From Arabidopsis thaliana (lineage: Eukaryota; Streptophyta; Magnoliopsida; Brassicales; Brassicaceae): DNA of 64,000 bases. The stretch's first letter is position 1. Every line of letters begins with the position of its first letter. Below are positions 43,535-56,196 of the stretch, in pieces. Below the pieces are notes generated by a model. That model had not been told where the DNA came from. It ran no database searches and was given only the letters and a program-made list of their open reading frames with translations. The DNA lies in NCBI RefSeq assembly GCF_000001735.4, contig NC_003071.7:14285443-14349442 (forward strand), in the 5' to 3' direction. The position numbers and the translations under genes were made by a program.

Positions 43535-45817
43535 TAGATGGGATTAGATTTTTGAAATAGATTGATTTCTTTGCTTTCTCTTTATATTATTATTATCTTT
43601 TACACAACAGTTTCTTTGCAATGTTGATACTATTGGATTTTAGTACTGATATAATAATTATTGTTACAAGTATATGGTTTTTAGTTAATCATTTATATAT
43701 AATAAGATCTACAAAAGAATAATTTCGTCTCTGTTGTCTCTTTGTCTTTGAATCATTTTTATTGATATTATTGTGGGAGAAATAAAAGAATACTGGTGGC
43801 ATACTTTTAGGGATTGATGCACATTATTAGTGAAATAGTTTAAATCATTTATCCATTATTATATGACTAGTTCATGTGGTTTTGTGTTTTGTGGCGAAGA
43901 TTTGGACTACCGTTATATTCTAAAGTACATTGGGGGATAGTTTTCTTTCATGCCTTTGATTTTCAGTAGTTTAGTATATGGTGAAAAGGGTTGTATATTT
44001 TTCTGATTAAAATTACACCTTTGTGATAAATAATCAGTGTTTATTGCTGTTATTCGAATTCGGAACTAGTTAGATGGATTTTAAAAATATTTTAGAAGAT
44101 CATGCATTAGTATATATATATATATTGGTTTGTGCTAATGTTATTGATCTATCATTTTAGTAAACGATTTAATACGACCTATTCATCATCGCCTAATCAC
44201 ATTGTTCCCAATAGATCACATTAATCATAGTCGACCACATTGTTTCTTCCTCACTTCTTGTTGTATTTTTTTATGAAGAAGAAACACATTTGCTTACTAA
44301 ATTTGTCATCATTTTTAAACCAATGGTTGGAATGACTTGATACCATCATCAAGTGAAAGTTAACACATTTTGTTGCCAATGTGTCCAAATTTGGATTTGA
44401 TTTGAAATAACATTTTATTTTCCTCTAACCAAACGATTCAAAATAACAAAACCACATTAAATGACTAACGAGGACTAAATTTGAAACAAATAACTTCGTA
44501 TCTTGTGACAAATTTGATTTGTGAGCTAGATCTAATTTTTTTTGATAAAAAAATAAAGTTAAGGCAAGAAGAAACAATCTTAAGAAATTTGTGCATGAAC
44601 CTGTTATCAACGGCGAATAAATTGATGGATACACAAGTCATCCGAATTTCTAAAGAAACCTACCTAATGGCTATTGTAAAAACAGGAAGAATTATTGCAT
44701 AAGTACAAAGTAGGGTCCATTAATGGTAGGGCATATTGAGAGAAACAAATGGTAGAGATTATATATGTTTTTGGTAAGATGAGGTTTCGAAAATTCTTAT
44801 AATTATGTCTACCCAGATGAGGAACTAGCCTAATCATATCAGTATATCACACTTTGAATTAAATTAGAGCTTAATACACATGCAAACAAAAACATTGTTC
44901 TTCTTTACCTAGTACATTGTTCACTCCTTTCAGTTCTATGCAAAATTAGATCGATTTACACTTGAACTAGTGATGATGCTATATGAAAGAAATTACAATG
45001 TTTATCCTTGAGTTGTGTTAGATATTTCGCAACTCATAAGTTTATTTTTTTCCCACATACTAATAAAGTTCGGAAATGTTTTTTATTGTATATAACTATG
45101 GTTTGTGTACATTAAATCTCTTGATAATAAATTTAATCTTTTCATAAATAAGACTATTTATGTAACATATTGAATTTAAGTGCAGTGTACGTTGATTTTT
45201 CCAACGGCATCAAAGTAAACGAGAGATTTGAAATGTTTTTCTTTTCTTTTACTTTTTAGCTTCATATATCAAACATGCAAATATCTTATCTATTGTCTCT
45301 GCTAAGTGATATTCTTATACCGTTTTAAATCTAAAAATACTAATCAACTTCTTTTACTAATAATACTTACTATCAAACCACAATTTGAATATCTTCTCTT
45401 TTTCCTACAAAACATTGTTGTACATATGTATAGAGAGTTAAACACAAACCAAAGCAAACATGAAAAGTACCCAACATTTTCTTTCATTGCCGATTGTTGT
45501 GAGAATGAATCTCATCTCAACAACAAGCACAATGTAGCAAACAAGAGAACAATGAAAGTACAAGTAAATACAAGAAACATGCAAGGGTAGAAATGTAAGA
45601 TAAAAAGAATCTGCAAAAAAAAGGACAAATAGAGAAAAAGTGAGAAGAAGGTCTTAAATTGGGAGTGTCATAAATTACAAAGAACCCGAGGATCAGGGGG
45701 GACTTTTTTCTTTCTTTCTTTCAAATTTTTTTTTTCTCTATAAATAAAAAAGAAATATGTTTTTGCTTATTAAATTTTGATGAACACGCGAGACAGTGTA
45801 GATGTAGATAGATACAG
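43535..45817. other. Promoter side of ETT and gene-poor spacer
   Basis: AT-rich, no credible gene. Auxin-response-type TGTCTC/GAGACA motifs occur near the left end (gttgtctctttgtctttg around 43732), but such hexamers are frequent. A TA run is present near 44112-44125. Confidence 0.5.
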
Positions 45818-45834
45818 CTATAGAAGAGAGAGGC

Positions 45835-45868
<34 letters not shown>

Positions 45869-46060
45869 AAGTGGTTTAGAGATTGGGGCAGGACCCGGAC
45901 AAAACGGGTTACAAATCCAAATACCCAATTGGTTAATGCCCCGACATCTGTTTCCTATCTTCTTTTGGAAAGTCTCTCGAGCCTCACGCTCTTCCCATTG
46001 CGCGTATTCTTCACACTCTCTTTGCTCTTCTTTGGTCTTCTTTTTACCCGTTTCAGACAC
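45818..46060 (-). CDS. Unassigned small ORF, charged helix then low complexity
   Basis: Minus-strand frame of 80 codons. Residues 1-35 are highly charged and helix-prone (SETGKKKTKEEQRECEEYAQ, WEEREARETFQKKIGN), then RCRGINQLGIWICNPFCPGP and a leucine run encoded by a CAA microsatellite. The surrounding 250 bases are noticeably less AT-rich than their flanks. I recognise no family. It may be an exon of a small gene whose real end uses a splice donor before the microsatellite, a decayed gene, or chance. The leucine run is almost certainly not a functional C-terminus. Confidence 0.25.
45836..45868. repeat. (CAA)11 microsatellite
   Basis: Eleven perfect CAA units. It produces the artefactual poly-leucine and poly-asparagine runs in the overlapping open frames. 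Confidence 0.95.
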
Positions 46061-48480
46061 TGTTCACTTACTTCTTCTTCTTCTACTTTTTTCTCTCTCT
46101 CTCACTCTCTTTGCAGTAGAACTTAGCCCCACTTTCATTCAATGCTTCGCTTTCGTTTTTTTATTCATTCGAGGGTTCAACACAATTTTTCCTCCTCCCA
46201 ATATTTATTTTTGAGATTGTGATTTATAAAACTATCAAATACTATCAAGTTGTATCAACAAGCTACTTTTCATTTTTTCATTTGAAACAAAAAAGGATTA
46301 TGAATGACACACATGTGATCGGTGTTGTACTTGGAGTTGAACATGCGCGACACATAGTTTTAAAGACAAGTTTGAAACGAATAACACATTTCTATTAATG
46401 TTTATAAACAATTGAAGAAAAGTTTCTACGTTAATTTTATTGACTTTAGGGGAAAAATGATTCTATCACTTGATATAGTAAGAAAAGAAAATGATGTTTG
46501 CTATTTTTCCTTATTTTGTTGATGTATGTTTGTTATTCATTCATCACTATTTTTTTTGTTAACATTGTTTAGTTTAGTTTGTTACGAATTGTTCTATCAA
46601 AACGAATTGCATATTTCAACTATAGCATTGTGTACATTTAAATTTTATCAATATTACTATAAAATAATAGACTACTTATTATGGTGATAACAAACACCAT
46701 TAGTTCAACAGTATCAAGAAGATACTTATAAACTAGGTGAGACATGATTACAAATGACTTGACAACATAGAACTAAAACTGTCCTTAGGCTTTTACATCA
46801 CTATCTCAGACGTCCCTTTTTTTTAAAAATAAATTAAATATATACGGAGTTATGTGCGCGTTGGTACACGCGGTGCAACAGAAAGTAAGGGTTGGGATAC
46901 AATTTGTTTTCGAAGAGAGTAAATGAAATTTTCTTAAGAAGAAACTTTTACTTTTGTGTTTTTGACTGATTACTATTTCGGGCCTTTAAATCCAGCTTTA
47001 ATCAGTTGTGTCAGTGCCACCCACCGCACTAAGATTGATTCATAATTACATGGTGCGTTTTCAATTTGATGCATTTATTTATTTATTTTATGTATTTCAT
47101 GAAACAAAATATTTTCTTTTCTAATTAAGAGATTATGATTGTTTTGACTTATAATTTCTTTTGGACTAATGACCCGAACATACAAATTAGTTTCCCATCC
47201 ATCATCAAGACTTGATTATGTGATCTTGAGATGTCATTTTTCTTTAAAAGTCCACTAGTAATGTAGTACACTATATTAAAACTACATTATTTTTGAAATC
47301 AAACATACTTAATGGATTTCTTCTCATGACTATTTTTAAGTTAATTATTGTTATGAAACTATACATTTCAAAAATGAACTGTGATTTTCATAACATACCA
47401 AAACATTTCCCATTAGAAAGCAGTCACTATAATGATCTTTAATTTACTTTGTAATTTAAATACTTGTGCATTGGATAGTTATATTTTATAATAATAATAA
47501 AGCTAATACATGAGCTCACTCAAAAAAATTAGTGAAGTTATCAATGAATTTCAAAATAAATATAAAACCAATATATCTCATAAATAATTCTTAATTTCTT
47601 GCCCCAAAAGTTAACTTTTCCAACAAGCCAAAAACACAATTTTTTCTTTTTTTTGAAGTCCTTTTATAAGTGCAAAAGTAAACTGTCTACTAGGGAGTTT
47701 TAGTTTCAAAAACCTAGTTTATGAGTAAATTGACTAATGACTATCTACAATTTACAAACCAAAGAAATGTTGGCGTATTAATTCCTCTCATTAGTGCGAC
47801 CATAAGCAGATATACCAAACAAAAATATAATATCCAATTATTTGTTTTTTATTTATACTATACTTTTACGTATACGTCCTGTTATACGTAGATAACTAGA
47901 TATAAAAACGTATTGATAAGACCCGTTATATTCGTTCCTCCATAGGCTGAATGTATGATGGAATGGTATTGGTCAACGAACAGAAAATTGCATTTTTCTG
48001 AACTGTTGTAAGAAGAATACGATTTCTGAATTTATGGAACTTTTGACCGTCGATACTAAAAAGATGACTTTAATGGTAATGACTAATGAGAGAGAGGAAA
48101 TAAGAATGCTATAAGTACATAAGTAATTAAGAACTCCGTATAGGATTGCTCATTTAAACATCTACTCGTATTATCTTTCATATTTTAATTAGATCAGAAA
48201 CTTATGAAAAGTTTTATCTAAGTTTTTCATATAAATAGAAAAAATCAAATATACTACGTATTCGAGTTATAAATTTCATCTTCCACATTGATAATCAATC
48301 CATTAGTTGAGTATAACTTACAAATAGCATTGTCGTTAGCTTATCCTATTATATTATTTGGGAAGTACATTTTAAATATAACTTTAATTTTTGTAAGTAA
48401 CTACATATGTATGCCATTAGAAATAAAATTTTAAAGAGTAAATTAATTTATCTCTTTAAGGATTAAAAAGTTAAATACTA
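46061..48480. other. Gene-poor AT-rich stretch
   Basis: No gene, RNA gene or clear transposon end seen in 2.4 kb. Only poly-A/T runs and short A/T words recur. Confidence 0.5.
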
Positions 48481-48674
48481 ATTTAATTAATTAAATTTAA
48501 TTAAAAAACGAAATACGTTATAAATTTTCAAAAATAATAACCAATCAAAATCAATATATAAGATTTGATATCTAAATTTTAATTAATTTAATTTAATTAG
48601 AAAAACGAAATACATTATTAATTTCCAAAAAAGTAACCTATTAAAATCAACAAATTAGATTTGATATCTAAATT
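48481..48674. repeat. Tandem duplication, about 98-bp unit, two copies
   Basis: Both copies begin with a/t-rich taattaa and contain aaacgaaatac, then attttc or atttcc with aaaa, then a taacc word, aatcaa, and end agatttgatatctaaatt (48561-48578 and 48657-48674). The copies differ by scattered substitutions and small indels. Confidence 0.8.
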
Positions 48675-49419
48675 ATCATATTAATTTTTTATTAATTATT
48701 ATAGTTCACTTCTCATCTTTATATGATTCTATTTTTGCGAAAAATAATATCATCATTATAAAAAGAAAATTAGAGTTTTTTCGCATATGCAATAATTTGA
48801 ATTTTTGAAAACGAATATAAACTGTTCAATACATGAAAAAATATTATAACGGGTGAAAAATAGATTTAAGAAAACTTTCTACTGAGTAACGAGTCATAAT
48901 TTGAAATATTTATATTCAATTTCATACATATTATATTGAAAATTTATAATCTTATATACTACAATAATTAATAACATATTAGATTTTTTTATGTGTATGA
49001 TATGATTCAATTTTTAATACAAGCTGGAAAATCCTAGAATTGACGGATTTAGATCGATATTAATACAAGATGGTATACTACAGGTGAAACTCTTAAATTA
49101 ACAATCAAACTACAAGTGTATAATCTTAAACACTAAACAATATAGATAATATCAACAAAACATATACAACTCACAGTTTACTTTTAATATTTTATATACA
49201 AAATCAATTAAATCATAAATTAAATCTTAATCACATAAAAATTAGCACAAAAAAAGTATTCAACAATTAAATTTTTATCAAATCTCTGTGTTATATAAGT
49301 TTTGATACTATATTCGAATAAAGTGTAATATACCTTTTCAATTTGTATTCTTTAACTAATTTAAGCTAACTAATATATTTGCTAATCTTATACCTATCGA
49401 AACCGACTATCGTTTCTTA
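48675..49419. other. AT-rich spacer left of the Helitron-like element
   Basis: No coding sequence or identifiable element. Confidence 0.45.
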
Positions 49420-50183
49420 TCTCTATAGTATTTTTGCAAGACTTTTTTGGTGGATTTGGGTAAAAGTGCATTCGGGTCATATGGTACATTCCCCTATTAA
49501 ATAAAAATGGTATACTCCTATGTTATTAGCTAAAATGTTTAGATTATAATTTAGAGTCATATCATTAATAAAATTAATATTAATAAAATAAATGGCTTTT
49601 TGGCAAGACGGATTTGGAGTGACGGGTTTTTGAATCAACATTAATAAAAAAGTAAAATATAATTAATACACCGTTTCAATACGGGTTAAATCTTTAATTT
49701 ATTATCTTTTAAGACCACTAATATTAAACATATCAAATCATTCTAATTTAGAAAATATTATATAAAACCAAAAATGTTATGTGGTACGTATAATGTTACT
49801 ATATATAAAATATAAATGTATTAAAGAATGATATAATTTGCAAAACTTTTATCTATAAAAAATAATTCTTAAATTTTAAAAATTACTACTTTAAAAAGAA
49901 ATCACGGGACGGGTAAAGAAATTATAGAACGGGTTTTATTTTGGAATTGGGTTATATTGTGGATGTATTTGAATCAATATTTATAAAAAATTAAAATATT
50001 ATTAATATGCTGTTTTAATAAGGGTTACAACTTCAGTTTTTTAACAATTGTCTCATAGATTCGTGGTATAGCTTTACTTAATAACAATTATAAACTGTAA
50101 AATATAAATATTTTATAAAAATAAAATTTACAAATTTTAATATATATTATTTTTAAAAAATAAATCGTCCCGTTAAAATCTAG
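49420..50183 (+). mobile_element. Degenerate Helitron-like (ATREP-type) non-autonomous element
   Basis: The stretch begins TCTCTATAGTATTTTTGCAA after an A, includes ACTTTTTTGGTGGATTTGGG, and ends AAAATCTAG before a T. This fits the Helitron rule of 5' TC and 3' CTAG inserted between A and T. It has no ORF and about 764 bases. An internal block is duplicated: tttttgaatcaacattaata (near 49625) and atttgaatcaatatttataa (near 49967), each followed by an a/t stretch and a caatacgggtta- or aataagggtta-type word. The 3' hairpin is weak, so the family call is tentative. Confidence 0.45.
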
Positions 50184-51923
50184 TATTACTATATTACAAC
50201 ACACAAACCACATGACATATTAGAGTCAGTTAAAATATTGTCCACGATTTCTAATTTCAGTAATTTTTATTAGTTATATAGACATAGTGACATCTTTTAG
50301 TAAACTCCCCAACTCCAAAACGATATAGATGGTGGTGCAAAAGATAGAACTATATGTACAAGATACAAATTTACTTTTGGGAGTTTCTCTATCAAGACAA
50401 TAAAGTTATATACGTACGGATGATGATTATGACAAAACATGATTAAAGAGAAACTCGTGGCAAACCAATTATACTGTGTTTAAACTTTTGGCAGTGAGCA
50501 TCTGAAATTTCTACTTATTTTTAGTGTGTTAGTGATGCAGCCATGGATTTTGCAGACTTGTGTTAGATGCTATGATGTAATCTTTTGGATAAATGAGCGT
50601 TGGGTTGGTAAATGACTTGTATCGTGTCCCACCGAGTTTAGTGGAACTCAATATCTTTTTTTTTTCTTTTTTAAATTTGATTATGAGACAATTTGACAAC
50701 GTTTTTTTCATACTTCATTTTAGAGATGAACTAACACTTCTGATGTTTTTTCCCCTTTTTTGATATTTCCTCTAGTTAATAACACTTTTCTTTTACCTTT
50801 TTGATATTTCCTCTAGTTCAAAAAAATAATTATTAGTTGATGATATTGTGCAGTGATGCAAAACATAGATAGTTTTAAAGTATATAAATATATGTAAAAG
50901 ATCTTAGGAACTTTTGCAAGTTTTTTTGTAATGTAATAATTAAAATTTTAGACAAAAAAAATTAGGTTCAATAAAATGCTTGTATAGCAATGCAAGAAAA
51001 TGAAATCACATCTTCCACAATTTTGAGAAATTAGTTCATGGAGACAAGGAATGAATAGTCGTTTTCCTAAAAGGGTAATCTGGTTTTGTAGACTTGTGAT
51101 CAACCGGTTATAAAAGAAATTTCTGTAGCATAATTTACGTTGATAAATCATAAATATAACGATCACAAAGAAAATCTTCTTTGAAAGATTGAAAGAAACA
51201 TGATAGGAAAAAAAAGATCCGAAACATTTTCGTTGCCTTAAGGCCTTTGACTATATTTGGGCCGGCTATGTATTTCCTTTGTTCTTGCCCATTGATTTTG
51301 AGACATGCTTCTCTAGATAACAGTTGAACCGGTGTACCGGACGGTTTAGTTCCCTTTGAAACACTGAATTATCTCCATCATGTCGGTCTGCTTTGTAGGG
51401 ACTTATTCACGTCGGCGTTGTTGTAATACACGTGACAAATCGATGTGAAGATAATGGGGTCTCTTAAGTCATACTTTACCAAAATAGATTAGACTTGTCG
51501 TCGTCTGTAATCAGAAGCTCTCGTGGGCCTTTTTAATCATACGGCCAAGGAAGAAAATATCTTCATTATCCTCTTTTGATTTGTTGAGACTTTTTTTTTC
51601 TTGCTTCGGAGTGAAAACAAAATATATAAATAATGTAAACTTAAAAAGGGACTCTGAAGTGAGAATTTGGTGGATCTTACGACTGGTCTTCATTTTTTAT
51701 GATTTGATGGGCTTTCTGGTAATCAGACTCTGCAGTTTTGGGCCTGTAAGATTTGGGCCATAAAGTTTCTCTCGATCACAGGTTCTATGCTAAAACAGTT
51801 CTGTATTCAAGTTACATGATTGCATCATTTTTCAGTTTTGTTACATTTGATTCAATCCTGTAGCATTTCCATTACACCGAAAGAGATAAAAGAAAAAAAG
51901 AAGAAGGGAAAAGCTCATTTCTG
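50184..51923. other. Spacer and RABA1h 3' flank
   Basis: No gene. A duplicated phrase tttttgatatttcctctagtt occurs near 50757 and 50799 with short spacing. The right end (about 51780-51923) is the probable 3' UTR of RABA1h. Confidence 0.5.
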
Positions 51924-52809
51924 CTATGTCGCGCAGCAACCAGATTTCTTGACGGCTGAAACATCATCTCTACTTCCGACGTTAATCATTTGTCCTTTAG
52001 GCAAGGCAGTGGTTGGATCATCTCCAGCATCAAGAGCCTTCTTGCTTACAACTCTGTAAATCTGTGTAAGAACCTCTGTGAAAGCGTTTTCTACATTTAT
52101 AGCTTCGAGTGCCGAAGTCTCCATAAAGAAAGTGTTCTCTCTCTCTGCAAAATCTTTCACTTCTTCCGTAGAGATGGCTCGAAGGTGATTCAAATCAGCT
52201 TTGTTACCTACGAGCATAATCACAGTGTTTGCGTCCGTGTGGTCTCTTAGCTCCTTTAGCCATCTTTCAACGTTCTCGAATGTCACGTGCCGTGTCACGT
52301 CGTAGACTAGTAATGCACCAACGGCTCCTCGGTAATAAGCGCTCGTGATGGCTCGATACCTAATTGCAAATATTCACTGATTAAGAAAAATGGAACACAT
52401 ACTAAAAGCAAAGGTGGTGACAAATTGTTATTAGGGTGTATGGATACTTCGGTTTAGGGTTGTTATTAGGGTGTGTTTAACCAATCTGTCTATGAAATCA
52501 TTTAGGTTTGATTAGCTACATTAATTTAAGCATTTGGATTTGTATTTGGTTTAGTTTGGTTTATGTCTACCTATAAATAATTGATTACCTTTCTTGGCCG
52601 GCAGTGTCCCATATCTGAGCTTTGACAATCTTGTCGTCGACCTGGATGCTACGTGTGGCAAATTCAACACCGATGGTCGAGCGTGAGTCGTGGCTAAAGT
52701 CGTTTCTGGTGAATCGGGATAGCAGATTTGATTTTCCTACACCGGAATCTCCCGTTAAGACAACCTTGAAGAGGTAATCGTAATCGTCTTCAGCTTTATA
52801 TGTTCCCAT
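51924..52809 (-). CDS. RABA1h: RAB11-type small GTPase RABA1h
   Basis: Two exons, 52589-52809 and 51924-52359, encoding 218 residues. All five G motifs are present: GDSGVGKS (P-loop, about 20-27), the switch I threonine in [17 protein letters not shown] (switch II, split by the intron), NKAD (guanine specificity) and ETSAL. The C-terminus KKSGCCAT has the double cysteine for geranylgeranylation. The RABA1 clade controls trafficking from the trans-Golgi/recycling endosome to the plasma membrane, including the cell plate and salt-stress responses. The protein resembles other RABA1 members over its full length, with no missing catalytic residue. The intron position inside the ER codon pair after WDTAGQ is typical of plant RABA genes. 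Confidence 0.94.
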
Positions 52810-55800
52810 ATCTGGTCGGTACTCTTTTGTCTTTAGTTATGACGTTCCAAGAAGTTTGGAAGACAAGGAACACGATCCAATATCTGAAGATGGGTTTTGT
52901 TATATTTTTTTTGGTGGGTTTCTATTTTTTGTTTTAACGTTTTGTAAATTGGAGAGGAAACGAATGTTGAATTTCAGAAGAAGAGACAGAAATGATTCAG
53001 AAAATCAAGGGTTATCCTCTATTTTCCTGGTCATAAAAATTTGGGATAATCTAAATATATATCTCAAGATTGATCTCCCGAGGATACTAGCTATAATCTT
53101 TTTGTGTGATGATCTTTGCTTAGGTTTTCTTTAAAATGGGTCCTTTAATGTCACCCCTAAAATTTTCTAAAATAAGAAATCACCCCTAAAATTTTCTAGA
53201 TGTCAACCACAGCTATTGCAAATATCACATTGCTGTTAAGATACATAATATATTTTATAGATGACAGGCTCTAAAAACCTCAATAACTGCAGTCTTCGTT
53301 TAAGTAAGTACACATTACTAGATTTTGTACTATAGTGGTTTTTACTACTGAATATTTATCATATCAAAATTCAAGAATGATTTTGAGGCTAACGAGGTGA
53401 AACCGTCGCTACTAAAAAATCTTTAAGTTATGTTTATACATTACAAATTCAAAGGTTCTTAAAAATCTAAAAAGTGAAAGTACTGAAAAACGCAAAATAA
53501 AATGGCTATATAATATGTGTATGGTTATGGATGGGTTCTTTGAAAAGAGAAAAACAAAACAAATTAAACTTAAACTAGTTAAAAAAAAAAAAAAAAAAAA
53601 ACTTGAACTAGTTTTCTCTGTAATTCAGTTAATTTGTTCCTTAAGTATATTGTTTATTTTCAATTGAAAGGAACATCTAATTGTGATAAAACGAATTTGG
53701 TGAAACAAATGCAAAGGTGATCGATATCATTATTTTTGATATTTGAAATCTGATAACATGATATTATATGGTTAACAAATTGAAAAATAAGAATCTCTTA
53801 TTTTTTGAAGACTCAAGCTAGATATGTTAATATTGGCCTTGTCCAAGTTTATACATAGTAATCCCAGTATATACTTTGAATGAAAAGGACCTCATATTAT
53901 TACAGTATAGTTTATGATAAAAATTGTTTTTTCTTAATCATAAAATTCTTTAGAGTCTCACCTACGACTCTAGGCAAGGCTACAAGATACTGCAACATGA
54001 GATCTAGTTGTAGATTCATATATCTTATCCTTATCATTCGCAACATCTCGCTTATATTACAAGAGATCTAAATCATTATAGGTTTATCAATATTAACATC
54101 TTGGGCTATAGAAAAAGAAATATATATTGAGAGAGAGCAGAGAGTGAACATGGAGTGAGTGTCATATGAATATGATTCATCATGATGAGGAGAAAGAGTT
54201 AATATACTGTTGTGTCAGTTTTGGACGTAAGAGAAAGTTTGTCCCACTTGTTGGTGAATCCACAGTTCCTCTGGTCAACACTCTTCTGAACCTATTTTTT
54301 TGTTTGTCTCTTTCTCTTAGCTTTCTATTTTTTCTTTCTTGTCACTTCATAGATTTCTATTTACACTCTTTAATCTCATTTGTTTTCGTGATAACTTCTA
54401 AACTGCGATCGTAATTTTCTACTTTAATTGGGGAAAAGGCCAATAGTTCCTTTTTAAACACAACAATATCGATTTGGTTCCGTTATGATATTATTATGTT
54501 ACTATACATAGCTTTTTACCCCCCAGTTGTTACAATACATAGATTTTGTTGGTTTTTAACTATTAAGTGCACACGGCAGCGTAGACAGTGACAACAAGTT
54601 GTCTATACGGACAATCAGATGTCCAAACTTAATGATAACTTATTCTTAACTTCACATATTTTTAAGACGTAATATGTTGCATTGTGCTAAACTATAAATG
54701 ATGAGTTATTATATGATCAATAATAATAATGCGGTGATAAATTAACTATGTGAGAACATTGTTTAGGTTTCTAGTTTTAATTATAATTATATTTAGTAAG
54801 GAAATGGGTGCAAATTAAATGTTGTTTTGTAGATAAAAGAAAATAATATAAGCATGGGTAAAGATAACGTTAAAGCGACAAGATGAAGGAAACAGTCAAA
54901 CAGTAGAAAGTAGGACTGTAGGACCATGTTTTTATTGAGAAACATTTGTGTGATTTGATATTACATTTTTATTATGCTCTTTTGACATCTGATTTGATCT
55001 AACAAAGCCCCTACCTAGCTAGACCTTCTTTGCATTCAACTACAATTATTTACCAGCGTTTTATTCTCTTTAATTCCCTTGAATACTCCATAAACATTGC
55101 AGCAAGAAAAAGAAAAAAAATATTACATTGCAACAAGGTAAAATATTAGTATCGAATCGAGAGTTAAAACTTCAAAGCAAAGGATCTTATCAACTGACTG
55201 TCAAAAACTCTGTTTCCTAACTTTGATACGTTACTTATTTATTTTATAAAAAAAATTTGTTTTCTTTTGATGAAAAAATATTCAGATTATATATTAACTC
55301 TGAATTCAGATTATACAAAAATTCATAACGTGGCTATGAATATCAACTATTGTTAATTAGCATAATTTCAATATAAATGAATTGTTTTGTTTTTGGCATT
55401 ACAAATTACTTAATTGATTCCATGCATTGTGTAGTTCAAAGCAATATTTACTAATTAATTTTATCTAAAATAACTGAAACTATTTTTTTCGTACTATCAT
55501 CATTCGACGCATTTTTATATTAAAAGAACTAAATCATCTTTGAAATCGAATTTTCATACATTTTTAATTTTAAAGGGTAATATATTTGATAGAGTACATA
55601 TTTATTTATTGATTTTTTATATAAAAATGAGTGAACCGTCTATAATTTATAATTAATAATTATATTAGTGTAATAATGCATTTCTGAAGAGGGGATGGAT
55701 TAGGTGTAGTATAATAATTATATTAATGTAACGTTTTAATCCCCGGGATTAAAGTGAAATATCACCTCACACGTGAACTGTAGTCAAAGTTCCCTACTTC

Positions 55801-56196
55801 CCGCATGTAAACCTTACATCACAGTCTAAACACTAAACATAACGCATGACCTAATTCACTTTCACACTGGGTGATGTGATGCTTCTACATTACTCATCCC
55901 CATATTAGCGCATTGTTTAACAATTCCACATATATAATCAATTTTTCAAGAAGAAGAAACAGAACAACATTATAGATTTCTTTAGATAATAATGAAACAC
56001 ACATCATATATTATTGGTCAACAATTTAACGAGAGAGTTTTGTGAATGTTGTCCGAAACTCATACATAAACACCGTCACAACAGGTAACTGAAACCAATA
56101 CTTTATAAAATCTTAACATTTAAGCCTACGTACGAGAGATGGTGAAAGAAAGAGACAGGTCTTAATTTCTTCTTCAAACTCAAATCTCCCACACGA
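52810..56196. other. Intergenic between RABA1h and WOX9
   Basis: No credible gene in 3.4 kb. It holds a 19-bp direct repeat (tcacccctaaaattttcta at 53151-53169 and 53180-53198, 10 bases apart), an A-run at about 53581-53601, and the probable WOX9 3' UTR at the right end. Confidence 0.5.
53151..53198 (+). repeat. 19-bp direct repeat with 10-bp spacer
   Basis: tcacccctaaaattttcta is perfectly repeated at 53151-53169 and 53180-53198. No known element. Confidence 0.9.
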
